Source: Cristatella mucedo (Eukaryota; Bryozoa; Phylactolaemata; Cristatellidae). Taken from it: a DNA stretch of 64,000 bases. This document shows, piece by piece, positions 33,731 through 45,184 of the stretch (its first letter is position 1; each line of letters opens with the position of its first letter). Where the stretch lies: assembly GCA_009760855.2 (NCBI GenBank), contig WPIO01000095.1, forward strand, positions 715,001 to 779,000, in the 5' to 3' direction. Under the pieces are notes generated by a model that was not told the DNA's origin, did no database searches, and was given only the letters and a program-made list of their open reading frames with translations. A program made the translations under genes and the position numbers.

Positions 33731-34129
33731 CCTGTCCCTGTCTGCCTATCTAGCTCTCTGTCTCAAGATTTGTCTATCTCTCTATCGATTTAGCTACCCA
33801 TTCATCCATTCATCTACCTACGTGTATCATAGCGTCATAGGGACAACACTTCGGCCTAATTGGCGCTTCGTCGACGCCATTATCTAAAGTCTCCGTCGTT
33901 AGAAACTAGGCACGACTGAAACGACGGGCGAGCTTCTGCTTCTACGATCAGACTGAAAATTACAGTAGGATTTAAATTGTATTGCCTAGATTACTGAGCC
34001 GACATTTATGTTTTATGCGACTATAGAATTGGCCTTTTTAAGGCAAAGCGAGCTTGTTCTTATCCTCCTGCGGGAAATCCTGGCAGCAGACGGCGGAGGG
34101 GTTTACCGATAAACGTCTAAAACGTCTCC

Positions 34130-34873
34130 TTCGGCTTCGACACGTCCGCTGACGTGGCACAGCTTACTAGCTTTGTTTACTAGCTAAATAGCCTACAGCT
34201 AACAGCGGGCCGCGACTGGGACTGCGTCTGAAGTAAAAGGGAGTGGTGATGCAATTTGGCGGCCTCCTCCATCGATCTCGGGACTCGGTCGGCCTTTTGC
34301 TCGTGCCCGTGGATGCCGGTCAAACGCCCTCGATTCCATCTTGGTACAGCGATGCTTTTTTTTTGCATGCCCAGGAAGATACGTGACCGTCACCAGCACC
34401 ACCCACCTGCGAGCCACTCGTGGCTCGCAGGTCGGCGATTGCAAATTGAGCCGTCGGCCGCCTCGTGCGGCGCCAGCGTGGACGAGACTGCGTGGACGGA
34501 CGGGTCCTGGCCCGCTTGCATGCGCGAGATTCGCCGCTGATTCGCACTGCCTGGGAAATGTTCCGTGCATGACCACGGTTGGAGATTCTGGCTGCGTAGG
34601 AGCACAAACCAGGAAATGCCGTTTGAAGACATCGCAGCGTGCTGCTTGGTTAGTGCAGCGCAAGGCGAAATGAGTTTTGAGTCGGACTTCCGTCTCGGGC
34701 TTCCACACGCGTCGCGCCGCGTATGAGAGACACTCATCGAGCCAACAGCATAAAAGACGCGTTGAATGAATCGGAGTATGTCTCTCTTTCCTCCTGCTTT
34801 CGCTCGCTCTCCCTTTCCCTCCATATATCTCTCCTTTTCTTTTTCCCTCTATCTATCTCTCTTTTTCTTTCTC

Positions 34874-34933
<60 letters not shown>

Positions 34934-35520
34934 GCACTCCCTATCGCTCTCCCTCACTCCCTCTCTCTATTTATATCCCTCTCTCTCTGCTCGCGGCGCA
35001 TGAGAGAGCTTTCCAAGTCCGTCGAATGCAACACAGGGCGGAGCACACGTGATCGGGGCCGCCGACGGGCGAGCGCGGCGGTGCGGGAAGGGCAGCGTTC
35101 GCGCTCACCTCGTCCTCGCGCGTCGTACGGAAGCCGATTCGAGCGGCGCATTGAGCTTCCGCTGGCGGCTGGCCGGCCGCCGAGCAGACGCCGCTCGCTG
35201 TCCTCCGGTCGTCGCCGGTACCCGCCCTGCCCTAAGTGAGTGGGCCGCCGCCGCCGCCGCGTCGATCTTATTAGACGGGCCTCCTGCTGCCGCGGCCGGC
35301 AGCGAGTGCGCCGTTTGTTTTCTCCGATCCGCGGCCGTAGCGGCGTCAGGACAATGGCTCATTTTCCCGCGCGCAAAGGGATCGATGAAGACGCGCGAGG
35401 CCGCATTGTTCCGCTCGGTCTTTAGCTCTCGCCGCGTCCACCCCGGCGGCGCGGCCGCCGAACTCATCCGCTCGTCCCTTGCTATTGCGAGTCGAACCGT
35501 GCCTTGAACCGGCTCACTCC
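34130..35520. other. GC-rich region with CT tract; possible promoter
   Basis: CpG-rich DNA flanks a pyrimidine tract at 34790-34931. It contains a perfect 12-bp palindrome with a 2-nt spacer at 34406-34431. Overlapping open frames exist on both strands with no recognisable domain. 35520-35930 is of mixed composition with nothing recognised. Confidence 0.4.
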
Positions 35521-35934
35521 GCTCACTTGTGCATCGACGCCTGAGAATATGAGTAGATATTGCGCTAGCGAGAGGATCTCGAAATTTTACGCTTCAATAA
35601 ATGGCGGCTACTTGAAAATTGAATCGCGATGGCAGCAGCTGCTGCTGAGCGGATTTTATTCGATCGCTTCATGCATCGCGACCGTCGAGATGCAATGAAA
35701 CTTGACTTGGTAATAGCTCCCGTTTACGTTGCAATTAGTCGTTTACGCCACCTTATTATATAGAGAACCTCTGAGAGAGTAGCTGTTTGCACATGTGCGA
35801 AACTTCAAGTCACTCTAGCAGCTCGAAGGCGTCCTCTGGCGCTACAGTCGCTGGCTCGCTTGCTGCATTTCATGTCGATAATCTATATTCCCTGACCGGA
35901 CGTTGTAGTCATGTCTAGCCACTTCTGCCAATGG

Positions 35935-36483
35935 CCGGTCTAAACGGCTTAGAGTCTTGTTTCCTACCTTTTTCCTACTTACTCGAGTCTGCGGTGTATA
36001 CTTCCCCCAATACGGTGGGGGTGGTCCAGACTTATGGAAGACTCGGCGAAGACTCAGCGGCCAAACCCGGTTCTACTTTTTCAGCCGAGACTTTTCAATT
36101 GACCAATCATAGATGCAGTTCAGGCCACGCCCACTGCACTGCTTTAAAAGGAATGATGGGGGGGGGGCGACTTGACCTCGGTGATCTCATCGATGCGTAC
36201 CGCGCGAGTCCCTGTCTAAGAGACACACTAAGCTCGGAGTTTAAAAATTTTTTTGGGGGGTCTATAGCGTTCAGGTTTCATTACACTCGCGATTTCGCTT
36301 GCGAAGCGTCGCCGCAGAGAAACGCTGCAGCTATCCCATGAACGCTCGGAATGCGGCGGAGCGAGTAGGGAGCAAGACTGCGGTCTAAACCTCCTACAAA
36401 CGAGGAGACCGAGTAAGACTCAAATTGGTAGGAAGCGGGTAGAAAACAGGTAGGAAGCAAGACCCACCGTCTAAATCGGGCTT
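35935..36483. mobile_element. MITE-like element with imperfect inverted ends
   Basis: The left end GGTCTAAACGGCTTAGAGTC plus TTGTTTCCTACCT is matched, in reverse complement, by the right end GATTTAGACGGTGGGTCTTG plus CTTCCTACCTG. There is no coding sequence inside. It lies 25 bp left of the viral element. The superfamily is not identifiable by eye. Confidence 0.5.
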
Positions 36484-36502
36484 TAGAGTCCGACGCTGAC
36501 GG

Positions 36503-36507
36503 AGCGA
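36503..36507. other. Target-site duplication, left copy (AGCGA)
   Basis: AGCGA directly precedes the left terminal repeat, and the same five bases directly follow the right one at 62171-62175. Confidence 0.7.
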
Positions 36508-36767
36508 AGTAGTATGGGATTTTTCTATTTCGCACCCTGACCCTCACTCGAGGACACTCCAAAATTTGACCTCGCATCGCTCGGTCTCCTTTTGAAGTGG
36601 CCCTCCTGAGAGTCAGTGTCCGAAATAGAAAAATCAAATCCTACTCCAACAAATGTTGCTTCTGCGCAAAGGAAAACAATAGACTACTCACTATATTCCA
36701 AAAATTTAATTATTATATACTATAGTAAACATTTTTCTATAAAGTTTCCAAATTTGATTTAAAGAAA
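36508..36767 (+). repeat. Left terminal inverted repeat
   Basis: Matches the reverse complement of 61917-62170, for example CGCACCCTGACCCTCACTCG, CATCGCTCGGTCTCCTTTTG, GACTACTCACTATATTCCAA and a last shared block AGTTTC-AAATTTGATTTAAA. Differences are scattered substitutions and short indels. Confidence 0.9.
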
Positions 36768-37615
36768 AATGCTTATATATTATAAGATGTCTGAATTAAA
36801 TTCATTTTCGTGGCGTGAGAGAGAATCATTCAATGATCATGCAGAAAGTTAAGTATTTTCTTTTGAGCAGCATTTTAAAGTTAAACCTTTTACTAAGAAG
36901 TATGGCAAGTCAACAAATATTGATCATTATCCAGTTTCTGCAGTTGACATAAAAGAATTGATTGAACGCCTATCTGTTAATTAAAACTAAAAGATCAGAA
37001 AGTAGAAATTGTTTTTATAAAGAGGCAACACGTCTTTGTAAGATAGATACTAGTGGATGGTTTTTAGGTAGAAAGAGCACTAGTGGTAGTTTAATAGATT
37101 ATGAGTATGAAGGCTTTGAGGCAGAAGATGCAGATTTAGAAGTGCTTAAGAAGAAAGTCTCTCCTGGAGTATTAAATGTTATGAAAGACATCTCTATTCA
37201 ATTTGGCAATGTGAAAATGAGTCTTCTTTTGCAATTAAAGATAGAAAATGCTAAAAGAAAGACATTATCTATGCTCCAATTAATGGTCTTTCCCCAATAG
37301 CATATAAAATTAAAATTAGAGTCTCTCATTTTAATTCAATAATTAATAAACATTTTGCAAAAATTAATGATACTATAGATGAATGGAATGAGGGTGGCTC
37401 TTCTTGTAGAATTGTTGGCATATCTAATGCGTTTTCAAAGTTTACAGTTTTTACACCACAAATTAGAGATTCATATTGTGAATTGCCAATCAAGTTAAGG
37501 AATAAGAGATGTGTTATAAATATAAAAAATACAGATGACAACTTTTGTGCTTTGTGGTGTGTTCTGAGAGTATTACATCCGAGAGAGAATCATTCAGAAG
37601 CAATTCATAATTTAA

Positions 37616-38591
37616 ACCCTAAACCCTAAACCCTAAACCCTAAACCCTAAACCCTAAACCCTAAACCCTAAACCCTAAACCCTAAACCCTAAACCCTAAA
37701 CCCTAAACCCTAAACCCTAGACCCTAAACCCTAAACCCTAAACCCTAAACCCTAGACCCTAGACCCTAGACCCTAGACCCTAGACCCTAGACCCTAGACC
37801 CTAGACCCTAGACCCTAGACCCTAGACCCTAGACCCTAGACCCTAGACCCTAGACCCTAGACCCTAGACCCTAGACCCTAGACCCTAATAATAATAATAT
37901 TGCACTTGATAAAGCGCCCTCAGAGAACTTAATCTCTTTCTAGGCGCTTTACATTTGCTGCAAAGTGATACGCAATAGAATAGTAAGTAAAATCATGCTT
38001 GAAAAACAAATAAAATGAATAACATGGTTAGGGGTTACATGCACTGGGTCAGCATGCAAATGTGGTTAGTGGCAGCATGAACAGTGTCAGCACGCATAAG
38101 CACATCGAGGACGAATCACAAGGACCCACTAAATGCTGTCCTAAATAGGTATGTTTTTAAGTTTCTTTTAAATGTGGTCAGGTCAGGGGATGTTCTGATG
38201 CAGGTCGGGAGGGAGTTCCAGGCTGTGGGAGCATACGAGCTAAATGCACGGTCTCCAAAGACCCTAGACCCTAGACCCTAGACCCTAGACCCTAGACCCT
38301 AGACCCTAGACCCTAGACCCTAGACCCTAGACCCTAGACCCTAGACCCTAGACCCTAGACCCTAGACCCTAGAACCCTAGAACCCTAGAACCCTAGAACC
38401 CCAGAACCCCAGAACCCTAGAACCCTAGAACCCTAGAACCCTAGAACCCTAGAACCCTAAAATCCTAAAACCCTAAAACCCTAAAACCCTAAAACCCTAA
38501 AACCCTAAAACCCTAAAACCCTAAAACCCTAAAACCCTAAAACCCTAAAACCCTAAACCCTAAACCCTAAACCCTAAACCCTAAACCCTAC
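37616..38591. repeat. Telomere-like array (CCCTAAA and variants) inside the polymerase gene
   Basis: Blocks in order: CCCTAAA (about 37617-37755, with one early CCCTAGA), CCCTAGA (to 37887), a LINE insertion (37888-38264), CCCTAGA again (to about 38370), the 8-mer CCCTAGAA with two CCCCAGAA, the 8-mer CCCTAAAA (about 38455-38555), and CCCTAAA at the right end. Each block is internally uniform. The heptamer is the complement of the plant-type telomere repeat TTTAGGG. Confidence 0.95.
37888..38264 (-). mobile_element. LINE family A, young 5'-truncated insertion in the array
   Basis: Reverse complement of the last 375 bp of the 31-kb copy, beginning at CTTTGGAGACCGTGCATTTA and ending in the family tail and (ATT)n that abuts AGGGTC units. 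Only about three differences are visible from 32050-32420. Array units of the same CCCTAGA type continue on both sides, so it inserted after that block existed. Confidence 0.9.
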
Positions 38592-40682
38592 CTCTAATAA
38601 AACATCTATTCTTTCCTATAGATGATAAAGATCCAAGAAATAAGTTTATAGCTAACGGTAATGTACCAATTAGAGTAGAAGATATTCCAAAACTTTCAAA
38701 ATTATTCAATGTTTTAATAAATGTTTATGAGTATAAGAATTCAGTTTATCCATTAATTGTTTCTTCAGAAGAAGGTGTGATTCGTATAGATTTACTTTTA
38801 TACTCTAGTCAAGAGAGATCTCACTATGTGCTAGAAACAAATTTTAATGCACTTTGTAGAACAGATAAAGATAGCGGTAGAACAAGATTATTTTGTAAAA
38901 GGTGTCTCTCAAGATTTCATGAACAAGAAAAACTAGATAAACATATTGCTGATTGCAATTCAGAACATTGTGGAACTTCAAAAATAAAGATGCCAGCAGC
39001 TAATACAGGAAAAGATGGAGCTGGAGATTTAGTTATGTTTAGAGATTTTGACAAAATGATTCAGTGTCCACTAGTTGCATATTCAGAATTTGAATGTCTA
39101 TTAGGAGCAATTTATATACCAGAAGAATCAATAAAAGGGTCTGTAAATCAACATAAAACTTGTTCTGCTGCTTATGTAATTGTAAATCACGAAGGAAAAG
39201 TTGTAACAGAATAGAAGCAAGTTTTCGGTCCCGATTGTGTTATAGAATTCATTTTAGCTTTAAAAGAAGATTGTAAAAAAAACAGATAGTGGAGTTGGAG
39301 AAAATGCTTGAAAAAAATAAAGTTTTTGATCAAGAAAATATGTCAAAAGAAGATAAAGAAAATTACAATAATGCATCTGACTGTTGGATTTGTGGAAAAT
39401 GTTTGACTGAAGATCAAAAGGTTCTTCATCACTGTCATTTTACTGGAAAATATAGAGGTGCGGCACATGATGTCTGCAACAAAAAACTAAGAATTTGTCC
39501 AAAAAACTTCAAACTTGCTGTTTATATTCATAATCCAAGGGGATACGATTCGCATTTGATTGTTACTGCGCTTAATTGTAATAAGGATAAAAAACAAGTA
39601 ATTGCTAATAATAAAGAGAAATTTTTAACAATAAATTTTGGAAATCTTTGTTTTAGAGATTCATATCAGTTATTACAAAGTCCACTTCATAAATTGGTAA
39701 AAGAAATTTGTCTAAAGCAAATGATAACTTCAATATAATAAGACAACACTTTGAAAAAATTGATGGTAAAGAAATTGACAATAGAAAATTCGACGATAGG
39801 AAGATGTCACTACTAACGAAAAAAGGTATTTATGCATAAAAGTACATGGATTCTTTTGCTAGATTTGATAAGACAAGTTTGCCACCAATTGAAAAGTTTT
39901 ATTCAATCATTAGTGGGCATATTTCAGAAGAAGATTATGCTCATGCAAACAAAGTTTGGAAAGCTTTTAGAATAAAAATATTGAGGGAATATCATGATTT
40001 ATATTTAAAGATTGATGCTCTAGCATTAGCAGATGTTTTTGAGAGCTTTCGCAATCTAATAATTACACATTATCAGATAGATCCTGCAAAGTTTATAACA
40101 ACTCCACAATTAACCTGGACGGCAGGATCAAAATATACAGGTGTTGTTCTTGAATTATTAACTGATCCAGATATGTATCTATTCTTTGAGAAGGGAATTC
40201 GTGGAGGAATGACACAAGTATCAAAACGTCGAGCTAAAGCAAATAATAGTAGATTTATAAATTTCAATCCAGATAAGTTAAAATCATATTTATTATACTT
40301 TGATGCAACTAATCTTTACGGTTGGGCTATGAAGCAATTTATACCAAATGATGGTTTGAACTTCTTATCAAATCAAAAAGTAAAATCATGGAATGAAGAT
40401 AAAAACGATTTAATTAAAAAATTTAAGCATTCATCAAATAAAGGTTATGTTCTTGAAGTTTATATACATTGCCCAAAAGATAAACATGACTTGTTTTCTG
40501 ACTATCCTTTACTTCCTGAAAACAAACAGATAAAGAAGAATAAACATTCAGAGTATCAAAACTCTTTTAAAAGAGGAAACGATCCAGTTGAAAAGCTGAT
40601 ATTGGATTTGGAACCAAAACAAAAGTATGTTATTCATTATCTTAATCTTAAGAATTGTATTGAACTAGGGTATGAGTTGACG

Positions 40683-41615
40683 AACTGCTGCTCATGGGAC
40701 ACCCTAAGCGTGTGGCTGGATTAAAAGGCTTTGCTGTTCTAATAGGTGATGCTATTGTGCGACCATCACCACGTGCTCAAAATTTAGGTGTCGTGTTCGA
40801 CAGCTGCATCAATTTCAAAATCTTCATTCAGAAGACTGCCTTTACAGCTAGCCATCACATCCAATCCCTATCCAAGATTAGGAGTTGTCTCCCACAGTGG
40901 CTTGTAAAAAATTTAACTAGCTCTTTAGTACTGTCTCGGCTTGATTTTTGTAATTCCCTTTTGGCTGGGCTACCAAAGAAAGCTTTTAGGCCACTGCAGC
41001 TGACTATGAATATGGCTGCAAGGCTGGTCTTCAAGTCCCAGCGGTTTGAGCACGTGTCACCTTTTCTGGAAGAGCTAGGATGGTTGCCGGTTGAGCAAAG
41101 GATACAGAGCAAAGTTCTTACGCTGACCCATAAGGCCCGCCACGGCTTGGCTCCTTCGTACCTAGCTGAACTGCTGCATCAGTTTCAGCCTGTTCGCGCC
41201 CTCAGGTCCTGTGTGGACAATAAATTAGCTGTCCCATTCCTCTGCTTAAAGACAGTTGGCGACAGAAGCTTTAGCTCTGCATATCCTAGACTGTGGAACT
41301 CGCTTCCACAATCCTTACGCAACGACAACTACTCTCCTACTGCCGACTGTGGCACATCCTTTTGAGCGGTCCTGAGCTGCTACTTCTATGCTACTCACTA
41401 CCTCAACTGCTCTCTCTCCTGACTCTGCTATGCTTCGCACTTTCTCTTAGTTGCGTGAGACGAAGTCTGTTGGGTACCGAATGCATACCGAAAGCCGCTT
41501 AGGCTGTGAGTGCGCTATACAAAACTCTCCTGCGTAACACCCACATGGTCTTTATGACTTTGTGGAGTTACAGACGGAGATACATACATACATACATACA
41601 TACATATTCACAGGG
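40683..41615 (+). mobile_element. LINE family B insertion in the polymerase gene
   Basis: C-terminal part of a CR1/L2-like protein (RAQNLGVVFDSCINF, SRLDFCNSLLAGLPKKAF, WLPVEQRIQSKVLTLTHKAR, YLAELLHQFQPVRALRSC) still open over 223 codons, then a 3' UTR ending in a (CATA)n array at about 41583-41608. Polymerase coding stops at the GYELT codons on the left and resumes at HRVL on the right. Confidence 0.85.
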
Positions 41616-42687
41616 TATTATAATTAGAATCTAATTGGTTAGAGTTGTATATTGATAACAATACAAACTTTGAGGCAAAGCAGCAAATGATTTCGAAAAT
41701 GATTTCTTTAAACTATTAAATAATTCCTTCTTTGGTAAAACAATGAAGAATGTTAGAGATAGAAAAAACGTTGAGTTACTTAATGAAGAAATAGATGAAG
41801 AGTTGGCTAAGATGAACACAATCTATAGAAGTCCAAAATTGTAGATAGAAAGATATTAACTATTATTATTATTTGTATAGAAAGTAGTAAGGAATCTGTA
41901 ACTTTAAAAAACCTATTTATGTTGGATTTTGCATACTTGATTTATGTAAAGTATTGATGCAAAAGTTTTATTATCTAACAATGAAAAAAGATATGGATCA
42001 AAAATAAACTTGATGTATACTGATACTGATTCACTTGTCATGGAGATATTTACTGAAGATGCTTATAGAGACTTCATCGATTATCCAGAAGCATTAGATC
42101 TAAATACTTTTCCACATGGCTATACTTTTTGGAGTGATGAGAAAGCAAAAAGTATTATAAAAAGAAATGTTAAAGTTGTTGGCAAATTTAACGATGCGAT
42201 AACAGATAAAGTAAAAGCAGCAATATTAGATGAATGTGCTTTTCTAAGACCAAAACTTTACTCTTATACTATTTAGACTGATAAAGAAGTATTTGATGAT
42301 AAAGGAAAACAAATAGGAACAGTTAAAAGAATGCGTGAGATGAATGAAATGCTTGATAAGGAAAAAGAACAAATAGGGCAATCTAAAAAAGCTAAAGGTG
42401 TTAACAAACATGTTGTTGATTAACACTTGAAGAATGACGACTTTAAAAACTGCTTAGATGAAAAGGTAGAAAAAAGTATGAACAATCATTGATTAGAAGT
42501 GAAAAACATACAATGTATACAATTAAACAAAACAAAGTAACATTGTCTGCTTTTGATTCAAAGAGATACTGGTTGGACTGTGGAATCTGTAGTTATGCTT
42601 ATGGACACTATAGAATTGCTGATGCATTTAGTAATAATCTAAATCCAGGACGATGTAACACTTACAATGTTGGTGAATTAAAAATAG

Positions 42688-42855
42688 ATGCCAAAACGAA
42701 AAAGTGAAGAAACTGTTGAACCTAAACCAAAAGGTAAAGTAGAACATGATCTACGAAAGATAACAAAAGAAATGTATGAATTACAAATAGGAATGGAGTA
42801 TGAAAGAGCAAAAGAAGGATTCATTATTGAAATGGCAAAAATAAATTTATATTAA
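42688..42855 (+). CDS. Small charged viral protein, 55 residues
   Basis: Intact frame starting MPKRKSEETVEPKPKGK and ending in AKINLY. It overlaps the last codons of the polymerase frame. Lysine/glutamate-rich with one short helix-like segment. I do not recognise it. Confidence 0.45.
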   Translation: MPKRKSEETVEPKPKGKVEHDLRKITKEMYELQIGMEYERAKEGFIIEMAKINLY

Positions 42856-42878
42856 AAATAAGATTCCATAATATAGAA

Positions 42879-43094
42879 ATGGAAAAAGTTGAAATTGAAA
42901 ACGAAAAAGTTGAACAAACTGAACAAGTTGAGCAAGCTGAATCTGAATATGAAGAGTCTGATAATGGTGATCCTGATTAAAATCCAGAAGATTCAGAATA
43001 TGAAAGTGACGATTCAGAGTATGACAGTGTAGATGGTTACGAACAAGCGTTCTGTTTTGAGGACAATTACGTAAATGAAGAAGATGAACTATAA
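42879..43094 (+). pseudogene. Acidic viral protein with one stop
   Basis: The ATG sits in an ATATAGAAATG context. The protein is mostly Glu, Asp, Gln, Val and Ser, with a repeat-like EQ(V/T) start (EKVEQTEQVEQAESEYEE), and has one internal TAA near 42978. About 71 codons in all. Function unknown. Confidence 0.5.
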
Positions 43095-43097
43095 AAA

Positions 43098-43384
43098 ATT
43101 ATCATTTATATGGAATAGATTTTTCTAGAATTCTTAGTGGTGAACAATCTAGAGATGTGGTGCTTAAAACTTGCTTACAAAAATTAAAAAAAGTATATCA
43201 AAGAATTGTCAAGCATTCACTTGATAAACTTATTCCAGATTGGGATAGCTCGTGCACTGTTTTTCTTGTTGAGATTTGTGATACCTGTGATAAACTAATG
43301 GAATGCAGAAGTAAAATAAATACAATGTTGTTAGAAGCAGATAAAAAAACTCCAAAAACTAAACAGGGTGTACAGATTAATTAA
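43098..43384 (+). pseudogene. Helical viral protein, start lost or unclear
   Basis: Open frame reading FSRILSGEQSRDVVLKTCLQ and continuing through WDSSCTVFLVEICDTCDKLM. Three cysteines lie close together. No clear ATG start precedes it. Unknown family. Confidence 0.4.
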
Positions 43385-43422
43385 TTTTAAATTAAATATT
43401 TTTCTTCTTAGTATATCTGGAA

Positions 43423-43581
43423 ATAACAAGTTATAAGATTATTAATGCAATTCAAGACATTAGCGAAGGTAGAAAGTTTAAACTAAACGATAAACTTATT
43501 AAAATTATATTTGACATGTGCATTCATGAAGATAAAAATGAAGAACTGAAGATAAAAGCAAGAGAGTTAGTAAAGGGTTAG
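43423..43581 (+). pseudogene. Small viral protein, start codon now ATA
   Basis: A 52-codon frame (TSYKIINAIQDISEGRKF) whose expected start position reads ATA, preceded by TATATCTGGAA, close to the TATAGAA start context of other genes here. Unknown function. Confidence 0.4.
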
Positions 43582-43625
43582 AATTTTTTTTGTTTTGTTT
43601 TATTTTTTTATAATAGTATAGGAAA

Positions 43626-44159
43626 ATATCTGCAACAATTGAAGTAATTGACCCAAATCTTGCTACATCTGCAACTCTGCTTAAAGCATATGTTGATTAC
43701 CTTGTGAAGTCTAGAATGACTGCTTATGATCAACAAACACTTGACTCAGATATCTCAATTATGACAGATACTTCTGTTAAAAGGTTTTATATTGATGAAT
43801 GCGACATTGAGGCACAAAAGGTTATTAGTTCAGGAATGGCAAGTATAACAAGTGATCTTGAAGCAACAGTTAGATCGAAAGTTGATACTCTTCTTGACAC
43901 ACCTGGAGAAATTTCTGGATATACAACATGGATTGCTAGCCAGCTGCCAAAACTTTCAACAGTTATCTCAGGCGTTGCAGGAATTAAACCCGATATCTGT
44001 GGAATTGTTAAGGATGAGCGCTATACAATTCTACCAGATATTTCTGATGGAGCTAGTGCTAGACAAAAGGCAACACTTGCTGCTCTAATTGTTCCAGCTG
44101 CTCCAGTTGTTGACCCAGCTGCTCCAGTTTCTGATGCAATTCCAACAACTACTTTATAA
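43626..44159 (+). pseudogene. Viral protein of 177 codons, start codon now ATA
   Basis: Uninterrupted from an ATA at 43626 to the TAA at 44159. Preceded by AGTATAGGAAA. The end is Ala/Pro/Val-rich (VPAAPVVDPAAPVSDAIP). No recognisable domain. An internal GTG at 43704 is the first usual start but would drop 26 codons that read smoothly. Confidence 0.45.
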
Positions 44160-44174
44160 TTTATTTATATAGAA

Positions 44175-44432
44175 ATGAATGTTGAAACTAGGAGCAAAGA
44201 ATGTCTTACAGAAGCACAAGGTCAACAACATTCAAACATTAAGATTTGCTCGTATCCAATGGGGAGAATTGAAGATATTAGAAGTACACTTTTAGAAGCA
44301 TTAAAATTATTTTTAGAATACAAAGCTTTAAGAGTTAATCATTCTGAATCAGAAATGACTTACATATTTACAAAAGTTAGAGATGGATCAATCTTTTCAG
44401 AGTTTCTTAAGGATTTGAAAATAGAAAAATAA
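44175..44432 (+). CDS. Small viral protein, 85 residues
   Basis: Intact. The ATG lies in TATATAGAAATG. Begins MNVETRSKECLTEAQGQQ and contains LLEALKLFLEYKALRV, a likely helix. Unknown family. The start context supports a real gene. Confidence 0.55.
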   Translation: MNVETRSKECLTEAQGQQHSNIKICSYPMGRIEDIRSTLLEALKLFLEYKALRVNHSESEMTYIFTKVRDGSIFSEFLKDLKIEK

Positions 44433-44517
44433 ATAGTTTGAAATCAGAATCATACTCTAAAAAATAGAGTTAAAAAACAATTAATGGGAAAAGAATGTGG
44501 CTTACTAACAGAGTTTA

Positions 44518-45125
44518 TTAAAGAAAGTTAAGATTGGATAGTTTAAATATAAGAAATTCCAAGATAATTTGATCTACCAGTACTAGCAGTAGTAGTGTAG
44601 TAGTAGTATCAGTAGTAGCAACAGCAGTAGTAGTAATAGTAATTAAATTTTGAGTTGAGTATATCATATCACCAACTAAATCAATTTCAATAACATCTAA
44701 ATCACTTGGAGTAACAAGATTATTATAGTTTAAAACAGGAAAACTAATAGTCATAAAAATAACATTATTTCCACCATAATCAAATATATCAAACTGTGTT
44801 ATATAATCACTTAATAATAACATATAATTATCTTCAACGCCATAATAAGTAATATTAAGAAAATTAGAACCTAAGAAATTTGGTGAGTTAAGTTTGTGGT
44901 TGTAGTTTCTAACTATAAATTTACCTATATTGTCAAGAGGTAACGTGAATTTCACTTTAGCAATAGAATATTTTACTCTTGCCAAATTAACATCTTTTAA
45001 TATAATTGATCTTTCGCTTATTTGTTTTTCTGCAGCATATAATGGTGGAGTGTATTTATCAGAAATGGGGGCATTGCCATTACTCTTTGATTTCTAACAA
45101 TAATACTATCATAAATATCTTCATG
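44518..45125 (-). pseudogene. Viral protein of unknown family, frameshifted N-terminus
   Basis: The minus-strand main frame reads VKYSIAKVKFTLPLDNIGKF, ITYYGVEDNYMLLL and IEIDLVGDMIYSTQNL, beta-rich in look. An upstream frame (HEDIYDSIIVRNQRVMAM) is joined by a frameshift near 45070. The C-terminal codons run into a TAG/TAC trinucleotide repeat at 44578-44643, which may have extended the protein. It lies just downstream of the fibre-like genes on the same strand, so a virion role is possible. Confidence 0.4.
44578..44643. repeat. Imperfect (TAG)n/(CAG)n trinucleotide tract
   Basis: AGTAGTAGTGTAGTAGTAGT and similar text overlaps the 3' end of the minus-strand gene. Confidence 0.8.
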
Positions 45126-45184
45126 CTTATTTTTAACTTTGAATAAGTCAGTTTTCTTCTGTTGATATCAGATACTCTAGTCAA

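Larger units (their letters stand above)
36787..42707 (+). pseudogene. Family B DNA polymerase (protein-primed type), broken
   Basis: Would replicate the linear element. Recognisable in order: the N-terminal region (FCALWCVLRVLHP, about 37545); a C2HC-type finger (CKRCLSRFH, 38900); exonuclease I (YSEFECL, 39085, where a DFE-type acidic pair is expected); a second Cys/His cluster (CWICGKC, HHCHFTGKYRGAAHDVC); exonuclease II (YIHNPRGYDSHL); exonuclease III (YHDLYLKIDALALADVFE); polymerase motif A (YFDATNLYGWAM, 40300); motif B (NNSFFGKTMKNVR, 41735); motif C (YTDTDSL, 42015); and a C-terminal AYGHYRIADAF. Breaks: stop 36850, shifts near 36965 and 37265, the telomere-like array 37616-38591, stop 39212, LINE 40683-41615, shift near 41690, stop 42274 and more. 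The start is the first ATG after the terminal repeat. Confidence 0.9.

Noticed and set aside
37616-38591. Repeat array as a CRISPR
   Set aside because: Tandem 7-8 bp units without spacers; telomere-like satellite in a eukaryotic setting.
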